Assembly: GCA_039720395.1 (NCBI GenBank)
Contig: CM077831.1
Span: 14,500,982 to 14,564,981 of the forward strand
Origin: Liquidambar formosana
Lineage: Eukaryota > Streptophyta > Magnoliopsida > Saxifragales > Altingiaceae
Length of the DNA: 64,000 nt
Reading direction: 5' to 3'
Shown: positions 46,822-57,885 of the stretch, in pieces
How the letters are laid out: each line of letters begins with the position of its first letter
How positions within the stretch are numbered: the stretch's first letter is position 1
Program-made: the position numbers and the translations under genes
The notes under the pieces: model-generated
What the model was told of the DNA's origin: nothing
The model's input: the letters and a program-made list of their open reading frames with translations, nothing else
The model's database searches: none

Positions 46822-46901
46822 CTCGGGTGACCAACTTGCCCTGGACGGTTAGCCGTCTGGGCTTGGACGGCTGACCATCCAGCCCCGGACGGTTACCCGA
46901 G
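46822..46901 (-). promoter_or_regulatory. 80-bp inverted-repeat module in element C U3
   Basis: Outer arms on the plus strand are CTCGGGTGACC (46822-46832) and GGTTACCCGAG (46891-46901). The interior is built from GGACGG / CCGTCC words in both orientations (GGACGGTTAGCCGTC, GGACGGCTGACC). It lies upstream of the TATA-like box. It is the same length and arm sequence as the module in LTR G, with a different core. Confidence 0.75.
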
Positions 46902-47606
46902 GGTCCCCTATTTTTGCTCCGCTTTTGACTCGCACTTGCTGTAAAAGTCCTAAAATCTTCAAATTAAGTCCGATTTTGACGAAATAAAAGCCAAAACAAC
47001 CGTGTTTCGAAGGGGAACACATTTTTAGGCATTTTAGGACAAAAATCCTCAACCATGGGTGCATGGTTCGGTTTTACAAAGGTGGTTAACCATGGTGATT
47101 CATCGTCGCTAAGCTAGGTTTGTACACAAGGTCGAACTGAATGCTTTCCAATCGAAAATCGATCTTTCTAAACATGTTTAGGACATAAATAAAGCCCAAT
47201 TGAAGTTAAATGAGAGAAAATTGATTGGGTCTTATGAGTCAATTTGAGTAAACCAAGAAAGGGTCTTTTAGCCAACCCGAACTATTATGAACCGAATTGA
47301 TCTTAAACCATTAATTCATGAAATTGAACCTATATATAGACTCTATATAACCATATGAACTTGAGGGAATGAGTCGGGATTCATTTCAAGGTCAAATGGA
47401 AAATATACGGCTTAAAAGATGATTATGCCCTTAAAGTCGCAAAAGTTCTTATTGACTATCGAAATGAACTCTAAATCACTTCAAAATTCATACACATGAT
47501 ATTCAATGCCATAAAAACTCAATGCAAAAGACTAGACTCGAAAAGGACTCAAAATCCTACATGAAATGATATGTCCTAGCTAAGGTGACAAAAATGGGAT
47601 GTGACA

Positions 47607-47611
47607 CATGT
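47607..47611. repeat. Probable target-site duplication of element C (CATGT)
   Basis: Five bases between the C LTR terminus and continuous element E gag sequence. The partner copy should lie left of the window. Confidence 0.45.
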
Positions 47612-49360
47612 CCGACGTCGAACTACTTACGAGTAGGCAAATCCCCTTTTGCAAGTTGGATCCAAACCACGCCGACTCCAAAAAACTATAGCGAGGTTAC
47701 TTTCACTCCTTATTCCCTTCTCGCGGATCCTGACTACCATCTAACATACTATGTCCAAAAGATGTCCCTCTACATAGACAACGAAGGTTTTATGCGCAAG
47801 ATTTTCCCGATGAGCCTCAGGGAGATTGCTCTGAGATGGTGGGCAAAGATTCCAGAGAAGTCGATCCGAAAATGGGACGATTTGGTCAAGCTCTTTCGGG
47901 ATCGATTCATAACAAGCAAAAAATATGCCAAGACTATGCAAAACCTGTACGAGATGAAGCAAGGGATCGAGGAGCCCTTGCATGAGTACTCCCAAATGTT
48001 CTAGGAGCTCTACACCGAAATCGAGGAGCCAGATGAGCGAAGTGCTCTCGACATCTTCAGACGAGGGTTGATCCGATCCTCTCGGTTATTCGAACAGCTT
48101 ACACTTGACTCACCGCCTAGCATCGGGAAATTACTCGATCGAGTCCAAAGATACATTAGGCTCGATGACGCTTTCCGAACGACCAAGCAAACCGAACAAC
48201 TAGAAAAAAAGAGAGATCGGAATACCCGAATGGACTGAACAAAGGATGACCGAGTCCGGGGAGAACCGACAAGAGACAAGGCGCCGATGAATCCGAATCA
48301 GGCTGTACTCACTATATTTACCATGCCAATCTATAGGCTTCTGCGAATCGTCGAGAATAAAGATTTCTTCGAAAAGCTGAGACCGATGGGAGGACATCCC
48401 GAGAGGAGGAACAAAAAGTGGTTTTGCGAATACTACAAAGATCATGGCCACAAGATTGAAGATTGCAAAACCTTGAAACATAACCTGGAGACCTGGGCGA
48501 AGGCCGGACACCTAAGTGAATTCATAGCCAAAGGAGACGATCGAAAGAACCCCAAGGAGAAAAAGGTCGAAAAACTGAGAGCCGTAGCTGAAGGATATAC
48601 CGTCCTAAGAGCCATTGATATAATCAATGGGGCCTACGATAAGGCTTCGGTCTCTATAAACGCCCTTCGGGCACAATACCAAAAAGCCTCCCACCTTCAG
48701 GAAGTGTTCGATGTAAAGTCAGAACCGATGCTCGTAGCCAAGAGAGGGAAGGATGATTTGAATTCCACCCTATTCTTCGGGAAAGATTATCCGGCCGCTA
48801 GGGCGCAGTATCCTCACAATGACGCTCTGATAGTCCGAATGATGATCGCGAATTATGACGTCGGGAAGGTCTACGTCGATAACGGAGCCTCGATAAATGT
48901 CATATTCAAAAAGCTCTTTGATCAGCTAGGGTTAAAGAAGGAAGATCTCTCCCCGAGCAACTTGAGCTTAAAGGCGTTCAACGGGAACCTTTCCTACCCC
49001 CTTAGGTAAATAGCCTTAGCTGTCCGAACTGGACTAGTCCAAACCATCCAGCACTTTGTCGTCTTGGAGGAACGTTCCGCATACAACGTAATAATGGGGT
49101 GACCTTGGCTCCACGCCATAGAAGCAGTGCCCTCAACTTATCACCAGTCCGTCCGCTTCCCGGGGCCTGAAGGCATAATAGAACTCCACGGAAACCAAGC
49201 TGTAGCCCGAGCCCGAGAGTGCTTTATGTACGAACTTACAGGCCATACTCCTTCTTCGGGGGCTAGGAAAAAAGAAAAGGCTAACCTCCGCCACCCTGAG
49301 ATGGTGGAAGAAAGCGGGACCGAGCCAAAAAAATCCAAGAAGGCCGTCGACCCATTATAG
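47612..49360 (+). pseudogene. Element E gag-protease, truncated by C and with stops
   Basis: Gag core: YYVQKMSLY...IALRWWAKIPEKSIRKWDDL...FRDRF, then IEEPLHEYSQMF. The knuckle WFCEYYKDHGHKIEDC is a CHHC knuckle with the first His replaced by Tyr, itself a C-to-T type change. Protease active site YVDNGASINV (Asp codon at 48878-48880), again DNG. Stops at 48002-48004, 48236-48238, 49007-49009, about 49100 (TGA where MGRPWL is usual) and 49358-49360; several fit CAA, CGA or TGG to stop transitions. The N-terminus is outside the window beyond element C. Confidence 0.92.
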
Positions 49361-50835
49361 CAATTAAAGCACTGTCGGCTCGGGATAGAAGACACTTTAC
49401 TTGAGCCCGACGATACAACGAGGGAAGCACTCCGAAAGATGATAATTGGTGATGAAACCCCCGAGCGTTACTTCCTACTCGGCAGCTCCCTTTCCAAAAA
49501 GGAAACGTCCGAATTGTTCCAGTTCCTGAAGGAAAACATCGATGTGTTCACATGGTCGGCACACGAGATGCCGGGAATCGACCCGAATATAATCCAACAC
49601 AGGCTCAGAGTCAATCCGAGCTCCAAGCCTGTTACGCAGAAGCAAAGACGACTATCCGAAGATCGGGTTCGAGCAATAAACGAAGAAGTAAAGAAACTCT
49701 CAAAAGCCGGATTTATACGGGAAGTGATGTATCCGACATGGCTCTCCAACCCAGTTTGTGTTAGAAAAAAGAACGGTGAATGGAGAATATACGTCGATTT
49801 CACAGACTTGAACAAGGCCTGCCCAAAGGACAGCTTCCCGCTTCCGAAGATTGACCAAGTCATCGATTTAATCGCCGGATATGCCGGTTGAGCATCTTTG
49901 ACGCCTTTTCTGGATATCACCAGGTCCCGATGGCCGAGGAAGATCAAGAAAAAATGGCCTTCATCACCACGACCGGCGCCTACTGCTACAGAGTGATGCC
50001 CTTCGGTCTTAAAAACGTCGGGGCCACATACTAACGGCTCGTCTCTCAGATGTTCGAGGGGCTAATTGGGAAGAATTTAGAAGCTTATGTAGACGACATG
50101 ATTGTGAAAAGTATGACCAAGGGCGGCCATATAGCCGACCTTGCCGAAGCTTTTGGAAGGCTACGACAGTTTGGAATGAAACTCAATGCCAAGAAAAGTT
50201 CTTTCGGGGTTGGGTCCGAGAAATTTCTCGGGCACTTAGTCACTCGCAGGGGGATCGAGGCAAATCCCGCTAAAATAGAGGCACTACAATTTCTGAAAGA
50301 GCCGAGCACATACCGAGAGGTTCAACAATTGAACGGGATAATCGCAGCGCTTGGACGCTTTATCTCGCGTTCCTCGGATAAATGCCAACCTTTTTTCCAA
50401 GCCCTGAAACAGAAGAAAACAAAGCACATTTGGACAGAGGAATGTCGAGTCGCCTTGAAAAATTTAATTAAGCACTTAGAGAGCCTCTCTATTTTATCAA
50501 AACTGAGGCAAGGAGAACCATTGTTCCTTTACCTGGCGGTTTCGCAAAATGCCGTTAGTGCCGTCGCAATTCGGGAGGACAGAAAGGGGCAAAGACCTGT
50601 GTATTATGTAAGTAAGACCCTACTTGATGCCAAAACATGGTCTCTGCCCTTGGAAAAGATCGCCCTAGCACTCCGAACAGCCTCGAGAAAGCTTCGACAT
50701 TATTTCCAGGCTCATACCATCATTGTTCTCACAAACCAACCACTCAAAGACATTCTTCGGAAGTCTGATCTCTTAGGAAGAATCTCCAAGTGGGGGATCG
50801 AGCTAGCGGCATTCGACATACAATTCAGGCCATGA
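49361..50835 (+). pseudogene. Element E reverse transcriptase and degenerate RNase H
   Basis: RT motifs: VRKKNGEWRIYVDFTDLNKACPKD, then a frame disturbance after 49889 (the ASLTPF region is out of frame), recovery at 50050, and the YVDD box (AYVDDMIVKS, about 50083-50112). The following RNase H segment reads LYLAVSQNAVSAVAI, lacking the first catalytic Asp as in A and B. Stops at 49889-49891, about 50030 and 50833-50835. Confidence 0.92.
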
Positions 50836-51477
50836 ACGGCAATCAAGGGGCAAGTTTTGGCTGACTTCATTGCCTAGTTTACCGATCAGGACCCAAAACA
50901 AGATCCAGTCAAGAGTTCGCCTGGACATTCGGGCACCTCCTCTTCGGACGAACTCGGGGCCGAGGATAGTGGAAGATGGGACCTATATGTCGATGGGGCC
51001 TCGAACAACCGAGGATCCGGAATCAGGATTATTCTCATAGCCCCGACAGGTGAAGTTTTTGAAAGCGCCATTAGACTACAATTCTCCGCATCAAACAACG
51101 AGGCCGAATACGAAGCCACACTAGCGGGGCTAAGGTTTGCCCTAGCATTGTCGGCAGCCAAGCGAAACCTCTTTAGCGATTCCCAGCTGGTGGTTAGGCA
51201 GTTAAGAGGGGAGTATGAAACCCAAGATGAAAGGATGAAGGCATACTCGGAGCTTACTAAAAAGCTTATTTCGGATTTCGAAAGCATTCGCATCAATCAG
51301 CTAGTCCGAGAACAAAACAAGCATGCGAATGCGCTAGCGTCTCTTGCGTCAGCCCTAGAAACAGGAACCCGAAGGACGATTAACATTGAGACCATCCAGG
51401 TCCCGAGCATAGAACAGAGCATGGAAGTAGGCGAGATTGTCGAACTTGGTCCGAGCTGGATGCATGAGATAATTTAA
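50836..51477 (+). pseudogene. Element E archaeal-type RNase H
   Basis: Second RNase H with YVDGA, AEYEA and FSDSQLV present; the last acidic position has decayed (HANALASLAS where ADALA is usual, a G-to-A change). Stop codons occur at 50833 and 51475. This domain assigns E to the same Tat lineage as A-D. Confidence 0.88.
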
Positions 51478-52277
51478 TATCTTAAAAATGACGTTCTTCC
51501 CGAGGACCGTCACCAAAGACACCGGATTAGGATCAAGTCGGCACGATACTGGCTCTCCCCAAAGGGCCTACTTTACCGACGATCCTTCACTGGAGCATAC
51601 TTAAGATGCGTTCATCCGAATGAAGTGGAGGGAATCTTGCAAGAACTCCATGAGGGAAGTTGTGGAGTCACGCTGGGGGACGATCGCTCGCACACCAAGC
51701 TATAACGCAAGGCTATTGGTGGCCGTACATGCAAAAGGATGCTCTCAAATATGCTCGAAAGTGCCCAAGCTGCCAGTACTTCTCGGAAAAGATCCACCGA
51801 CCGGCAGAAGACCTACACCTTTTATCAAGCCCTTGGCCCTTCGGGAAATGGGGCCTCGATTTGGTCGGGTCGCTTCCCCGGGCGAGCGGTAACAGGAAGT
51901 ACCTTGTTGTCGCAACCGATTACTTTACAAAGTGGGTGGAGGTTGCTACCCTAGCTTCCATCAAAGACTCGGATATTATCAGTTTCCTTTGGAAGAACAT
52001 TTTCACGAGATTTGGGATTCCCCAAGCATTCATCTCGGATAATGGCACTCAATTCGAAAGTCGAAGAACTCAGGAGTTCTGTGCGTAGTTCGGAACAAAG
52101 TTCTTCTATGCAAGCCCGAGCTATCCACAGTCAAACGGGCAAGCAGAGGCATCAAACAAGGTGATTATAAAAGGAATCAAGAAAAGGTTGAAGGAAGCGA
52201 AAGGACGATGCCCCGAGGAGCTTCACGCGGTCTTATGGGCATACAGGACAACTCCCCGAAGGTCAACGAATGAAACC
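51478..52277 (+). pseudogene. Element E integrase, part before solo LTR F
   Basis: The zinc-finger region is frameshifted (ELHEGSCGV near 51650, then frame change). The core is readable: KYARKCPSCQYFS, WPFGKWGLDLVG (first Asp), FISDNGTQFES (second Asp) and [10 protein letters not shown] (Glu), with a TAG at 52086-52088. The sequence stops at the AAACC target of LTR F and resumes at 54888. Confidence 0.9.
52273..52277. repeat. Target-site duplication of LTR F (AAACC)
   Basis: Matches 54883-54887 exactly. Confidence 0.9.
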
Positions 52278-54882
52278 TGTCACGACCCAAATTAATTAAG
52301 CCGTGATCAATGATAATAAAACAAGCTTTTTCTTTAATAAATCCTTTGTTAAGGCATGGATGACACGTGTTAAAATCCTCAACATTTTAAAAATTTTCGG
52401 CATGACCCATCCGTAGATAGGACATACCATCGTGAAAACCTGTTATAAAATCCATACATAAAAATTTCCTGTCATCCATGGTAGTGGTATCATCCCATGC
52501 GTCGCATTCCACATACACACCACCATAAGTAATTAAAATTACAACCCGGATTAAATTTACATTTACATTGGCCCAAATAAAATGAATTAATACATATTCT
52601 CCCCATTAAATTACATCAATAATTAACATAGGTAATTTCCCATTAAGAGCATCCCCGTGTAAAGCATAAATCCACCTGAAAATAATCTCTGAAAAACATG
52701 GAAATAAATAGGTGTGAGTCCGACGACTCAGTAAATACAATTTAACATAGTAAACTAAAGCAATGATATAAATAAAACCGATTATATCATTTACATCAAA
52801 ATATACCAACCGAGTATATTATAAATCCCAAAATAAGTTATAACCCATAACTTAAAATAAATAATGCATAATGCCCAATGCATGTGACTCATGTCCAATT
52901 TACATTAAACCCATTTATTACCGACCACTCCCGCAGGAGTCTTCGCGCGGAAACGGAGGATTTAAACCCAACCTCCAAGAGGACAACACAAGGGTTCCTA
53001 CCTGGAACCGGAAAGTAGCCTCTGATTCGGGAACACAAGGGTTCCTACCTGGAACCGGAAAGTACCCCAGGACCAAAGGAATGGAAAACACCGCAAAGTC
53101 CCATTGACTGCAAGTAGTCCAATTCCAATGACCCCTTTTTATGCAATACTTTTACCCAGTATTCATTAAGTCCATTTAATGCATGATTATGCCCAACATG
53201 CAGTGCGATAAACCATAAAATGATTTTATAACCAAAATCATCTCCAAAGTATGCTATATAAGTCATAATCAAATAACATCATAATTATACCCAAAGTTGT
53301 AATAAACAACATAATTTCTCATTATGATTATAACCTTGAAATCATAATCGAAAACCTTGCATAAACAGGGAAAGTAACCGTAAAATCCCTACATCTATAT
53401 TCCATAGGATGTATACAACTGACCAGACTTATTAATAAACATAATTCCAATTTATGTTGTCAAATACCCAAAGTTCTCTTTCAAGATTTATTCCATAAAT
53501 CATTTATATACATATTCTAAGCCCATGGATACCAATTACTCTGATAATATATACCATATTATCATGTCAATAGTTTAAACCTATGTAAATTGCACCTACC
53601 TCCATGAAACGTGTAGAAAAATGCAATCTTGATGTGGTGAGTGTGTAGATCCAAGCCTAGGATGCACATGTAAGCCCCCCAATCCAAGCCCTAGCTCCCA
53701 AATGCCATGCTTGATGAAAATAATGGAGATTCCAACTCCATAATGGGACCAAACCTCACAAATACCATGAATAAACACAAAATGTAAGGATATAATAACC
53801 CAATCCCAAAAGAAATGAAAACCCTAACTTTATACATGAGAAATTACCTCTCAAATCCGAAATAGAGTAAACCATGAGTGAATCCAAGCTAGAAATGTCG
53901 AAATCCAAGCTCCCTATGCATGAAAACCCATAAAAATGGAGGGAGAAGCCCTTTCTCTCTCCACCGTCCCCTCTCTCTTTCTCTCCTATCCCTTCTCTCT
54001 CTTTATATGGCTGGAAATATGGAGAAGAGTCTAGAATTTCATAGATGAAAGGGTTTATATAGAAAAAGGGGGCAAAAGAGTCATTTTAACCATATATTAA
54101 AACTGTCCGCCGACACTTTCAGACGGCTGAAAAATATTTTCAGCCGGCTGAAATGCCCAACACAAAATAACCCTTCTCTGGAATTTTCAGTCGGCTGACA
54201 TGAACTTTCAGCCGGCTGAAAATTGACTTTCAGACGGCTGAAACATGTTTCAGCCGTCTGAAATGCACAGACAGCCCAAAAATAAACAGTCAGTCAGCAA
54301 CCCTCCATCAGCACAGACATCAGCCTTATTTTCATCCAAAACATTTAAGTAATCATCTCCACTTTTATATTATCCTTTTACTTTAAGTTATTTAATGAAA
54401 ATAAGCAAATAACCCCCCATTTGAATCCAAATAAAATATCAGAAAAATCAAATACCCAATATATCAAAATCTTATTTCCAAGTTTTAGTACAAAATCCGT
54501 CGCCCGACAGATTTTCCTAAAACAAACATGTGAGGAAACCAATCCAAACATGCCAATAAATTCCCATAAAATCACCAATGTCTTATAATATTATAAACTC
54601 CCATTACCGCCAAAAATTATCCCTTAAAAAGAAGATTTACGAAAATTCACTTTTTCCCTACACTTAGCCAAATTTCAGCAGCTTAAACCCTTAAGTTGCA
54701 ATTAAGGCTAAATGCACCCGAAAGATACCCAATGCACAAAACAAGCATCCAAACACATCCAACATCATAATATCATATACATGTATTTCCCATGCATGAA
54801 ATCATTCGAAAAATCAAGGGATTAACTACGTTAACCATAGATTAAACCCTTAATACCCTATTTAAAAATTACGGGTATTACA
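52278..54882 (-). mobile_element. Solo LTR F (2605 bp)
   Basis: On the minus strand it begins TGTAATACCCGT (at 54882) and ends GGGTCGTGACA (at 52278). It is flanked by perfect 5-bp duplications AAACC (52273-52277 and 54883-54887) inside E's integrase gene. No coding region, primer site or second LTR is present, so it is a solo LTR left by recombination between two LTRs. Orientation follows from the CTATATAAACCC TATA box (54062-54051, minus). Termini of this kind are common in chromovirus-type Ty3/gypsy elements; the exact clade cannot be decided without its coding region. Short open frames inside are incidental. Confidence 0.9.
54117..54263 (-). repeat. Palindrome cluster upstream of the LTR F TATA box
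   Basis: Several copies of a 16-bp self-complementary word: TTTCAGCCGGCTGAAA at 54138-54153 and 54206-54221, and variants with GACGG and CCGTC. The last two form a perfect 36-bp palindrome at 54228-54263 with centre CATG. It lies about 55 bp upstream of the TATA box in the LTR's own orientation. Confidence 0.9.
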
Positions 54883-54887
54883 AAACC

Positions 54888-55308
54888 CCATTTGCGCTCG
54901 CCTTTGGAACTGAGGTAGTCATCTTGGCCGAAATGGGGTACCCGACGTTAAGAACCGAAAGGTCCGATCAAGAACAGGACGAAGAAAGCCTGGCACGAGA
55001 GCTCGATCTGGCCGAGGAAAGAAGAGGCGAAGTCCTGATCCGAATGGCGACTTACCAATAGGAACTCCGGAAATATTATAAAAAGAAGGTCAGCCCTCGG
55101 GAATTCAAGGTTGGCGATTTTGTCCTTAGAAAGGTGAACTCGGGCACCCGGGATCCAAAGGAAGGAAAGCTCAGAGCGACCTGGGAAGGACCCTATGAAG
55201 TTATTGCCACCGGAGGAAAAGGCTCTTATGATCTAAAGCATTGTGAAGACAATCGAGACCTACCAAGGTCGGTAAATGTATCGAACTTGAGAATATTCTA
55301 CAAATGAA
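54888..55308 (+). pseudogene. Element E integrase C-terminal part, after solo LTR F
   Basis: Resumes with PFALAFGTEV, continues through the TLRTERSDQEQDEESLARELDLAEERR segment to the integrase C-terminal domain (FKVGDFVLRKV, EGKLRATWEGPYEV) and ends RIFYK before TGA at about 55306-55308. There is one internal TAG (about 55060; QELRKYY context, CAG/CAA to TAG). Confidence 0.9.
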
Positions 55309-55943
55309 GAAAGATGTAATGCGGGCCTGGTCGGTAAAACACCAGCTCGATCCAATCAATGAAGTCTTTTTATTCAATGAAGATGCTACCATTATTAACA
55401 TACCTAGTTTTGTCATGATGACGAGGACCGATCATCCTAGCCTCACCATGACAACAAGGAAATATATACAGAAACCTTTAGTCTCGCCAAGGTGGTGAGG
55501 GCTGATCACCCTAGCCCTACTTGGGCGACAAAGGGACCATTACTAAAGTCTCTCAATTTTCTTGAAAAAGGAATAAGAAAAAATATATTCACGACACATG
55601 AAGAGGAAGCTCAGGGGAATACCCCGAGCAGCAGCGACTTGCCAACACATTATATACACTAAATGGGCGAGAAAGCGAGATAAGAAAGGCGCGTGGCCTC
55701 CTACGAACACAATAGCATCTAAAAAAGGATTGTCCATAGAAAGATAAATTCTAGCACTCAGAACACATATTGAAATAACCAAACATACAATGAAATCCCA
55801 TCGGGCCAAAAACGAGCATATATTCATAAAAATTGGAGTTCTTTACAAAATAGATGATTCTATACATGATAAGCCTCTTGGGCAAAAAAAAAAATAATAA
55901 TAAAAATAAAAATAAAAATCAAGAAGCAAATATGGAAAATCTG
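55309..55943. other. Element E spacer between pol and the antisense gene
   Basis: The converging 3' regions of pol and the antisense gene. It holds an A-rich simple repeat (about 55886-55920, AATAATAATAAAAATAAAAAT) that may be the counterpart of the poly(A)/poly(T) blocks of A and B. No gene is seen. Confidence 0.6.
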
Positions 55944-56080
55944 CTAAGTAGTAGGAGCCTCGGGAACAGAGTGCTTGGGATCCTCGGTTGCAGGATGCTG
56001 GAGGTCCTCGGTAGCTGGCTGCTCGGTGTTCTGGGCGGCTGGATGCTCGGTGTCCTCGGGCACGCCATCTTGATGCTCAG

Positions 56081-57885
56081 TGTAGACACCCCATTTTCAT
56101 CTCCATGAGTTCATGATAGCATTTGGTTAGGTTTAAAAGCATGTAGGAGTCCCTAAGCCTTAAAGGACAATTTTGCCCTTTTAAGCCTTAGGAGAATAGG
56201 TCATCATTGCATACATATTTTTTTCTCTTTGTTGAGTCCCATCACTTGCATTTAGTTTCTAGGATCATTTTGGATATGTGTGTCAAATTTGGTTCAATTC
56301 CAGATAGGTTTGGATAGCTAATTAGAACTTTTGCGACTTGGAGGGCAATTTCGTCTTTTACTTCGTATATTTTCCAATTGACTTCCAAATTTGCTCCGGA
56401 GTGTTCCATTGACCTTAGAATGATGAAATTAGTCTAATTGAAGTGCCAATTTAATTTATTGATAGGTTTGGGATTGGTTCACCACATTACCCTATGGATA
56501 ATTAATCTTTTTTCGGGTAATCGCCTCATGAAAACCCAGCCACTTGACCATGGTTAGGGATTTTTGGTTCAAGAATATTCTATGCTTATTCTACATTGAA
56601 TCCTTGAAATTTTGGCTTTTGAATCACTCAAATCGGAGTTAAAATGAAGAATTTGTGTCCGTTTGAAATTCGGAGTCCAAATCGAGCTAGAATTCCAAAG
56701 TTTTTGGATTCTTCTCGGGTGATCGGTTGGGTTCAACCGGTTGGACCGGTTCACCAACCGGTTGGACCGGTTGGGGCCAACCGGTCACCCGAGAGCTTCG
56801 TCCTGATTTATCTCTTTTTGAAGTTTTGACGGAATGGGACTCTACCACTCCGAATTTCAGCCTTCTAAAGGACTTCTAAGCCTATTAGGAGGTGGTTTTG
56901 AGTTGTTTAACATTCATGGGATTTAATGACAGCCCTAGATTGATTTTATGGTGAAGTAATCTCAACCATTGGTTCATATGGTTGGTTATAAATAGAGGCT
57001 CATTCATCAGCATAGGGGACTTTTGGCTTATTTGACACTTCATATTCATAAGAGAGAGAGGGACCACGAGTTTGCACACACCCATATCACTTGGAGAAGG
57101 CTTTCTACAGCAACTTTGAAGAGGAACTAGAAGGGAATCAGGCCAAAAAGAAAGAAGAACGCAGCGAAGACCTTTGCTTCATTGTAAGTCTTCTTTGCAT
57201 CCTTTTACGATTCCTTCTTCTTCTACTCCATTCTCTGCATAATCATGGTTTAGAATTGAATTAGGAATCATATATACTCTATATTTTAGAGTGTATATGA
57301 TTCAAAAATAATGAGAATGCATGTTAGTGGATTAGGATTGCGAATTGTTTGCTGTTAGATTAATTTCTCTCTAGGATAGGGGGTGCACTTGGCACTGAAA
57401 TTTTGGTGGTTTATTTAGTTTATTTTCTCTTCATGGTTCAATTATATGCATGATTTTAAGCATCGTTTGTATAGGAAATTTGCTGTGTACACCTCATCTT
57501 CATAGGTGTATGGATGATTATTCTTTTCGAGGATAATTATCGTCCTTAGAAGGTGAGGTTGTGCATGGGTGCTTTTAGGAGTGTGTTTAAGTGCACTGTG
57601 AGTTTCTTTGCATTCTTAGGTATATATTTTACGTAGGATATGTGAAGAAATCATTCATGCGGAGTGATTTCTACGTAAAATTATCTCCGGGTAGTTTTAC
57701 TTAAGAAAGCTCGCCGTAAGGATGATTATTTCACATTCTTACATAAAGTACTTACCTAAGGCCTCATGTTAGATTTTCTTTTCATGTTTAGGATTGTCAT
57801 ATGATATTGTCATCATGGTAATGCCTATTTAGCATGTTTTTGATAGTTTTATGCATATTAGGGTGTTTTGAGCATATAGGAAAAG
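56081..57885 (+). mobile_element. Truncated LTR G, related to the element C LTR
   Basis: Starts TGTAGACACCCC at 56081. U3 shares wording and order with the C and A/B/D LTRs (e.g. the TCACTTGCATTTAG and TTTTGCGACTTGGAGGGCA blocks). An 80-bp inverted-repeat module (56714-56793) precedes a TATAAATAGAGGC box (about 56989). The downstream part has the stretch AAGAAAGCTCGCCGTAAGG, which has its complement in the C LTR near 29360-29380. It ends without an LTR terminus around 57885 and no duplication of the flanking CTCAG is found, so the right part and some of E were deleted. Confidence 0.8.
56714..56793 (+). promoter_or_regulatory. 80-bp inverted-repeat module in LTR G
   Basis: Outer arms CTCGGGTGATCGGTT (56714) and AACCGGTCACCCGAG (to 56793). 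The core is made of AACCGGTT and GGACCGGTT words in both orientations. It lies about 195 bp upstream of the TATA box. Arm sequence and total length match the module of element C (46822-46901), but the core is unrelated. Confidence 0.8.

Larger units (their letters stand above)
6963..47606 (-). mobile_element. Element C: older Tat-type retrotransposon hosting A, B and D
   Basis: Minus-strand element seen in pieces: 5' LTR (28209-30222 plus 46512-47606), primer-binding site at 28189-28205, leader, decayed gag-protease (27527-24301, continuing at 7224-7080) and the first bases after that gene (to 6963). A (7225-24300) interrupts the gag-protease end with duplication GAACC. B (30223-46511) interrupts the LTR with duplication CTTGG. 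D interrupts the sequence just past the gag-protease stop. Pol and the 3' LTR should be left of the window. C is clearly diverged from A/B/D in gag and LTR but shares the same architecture. The bases right of its LTR (47607-47611, CATGT) are probably its target duplication in element E. Confidence 0.88.
46512..47606 (-). repeat. Element C 5' LTR, U3-side part
   Basis: Continues 28209-30222 on the far side of element B and ends at the LTR 5' terminus (TGTCACATCCC on the minus strand, from 47606). It contains an 80-bp inverted-repeat module (46822-46901) about 185 bp upstream, in element sense, of a TATA-like CTATTTAAAG (46637-46628). The distal U3 shares wording with the A/B/D LTRs (e.g. the GACTAGACTC and TTGATC-type blocks). 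No gene is seen. Confidence 0.88.

Noticed and set aside
52278..54882. F as a complete small element (TRIM or DNA transposon)
   Set aside because: 2.6 kb without primer site, internal region or terminal inverted repeats beyond TG/CA; the TATA box and 5-bp duplication fit a solo LTR better.
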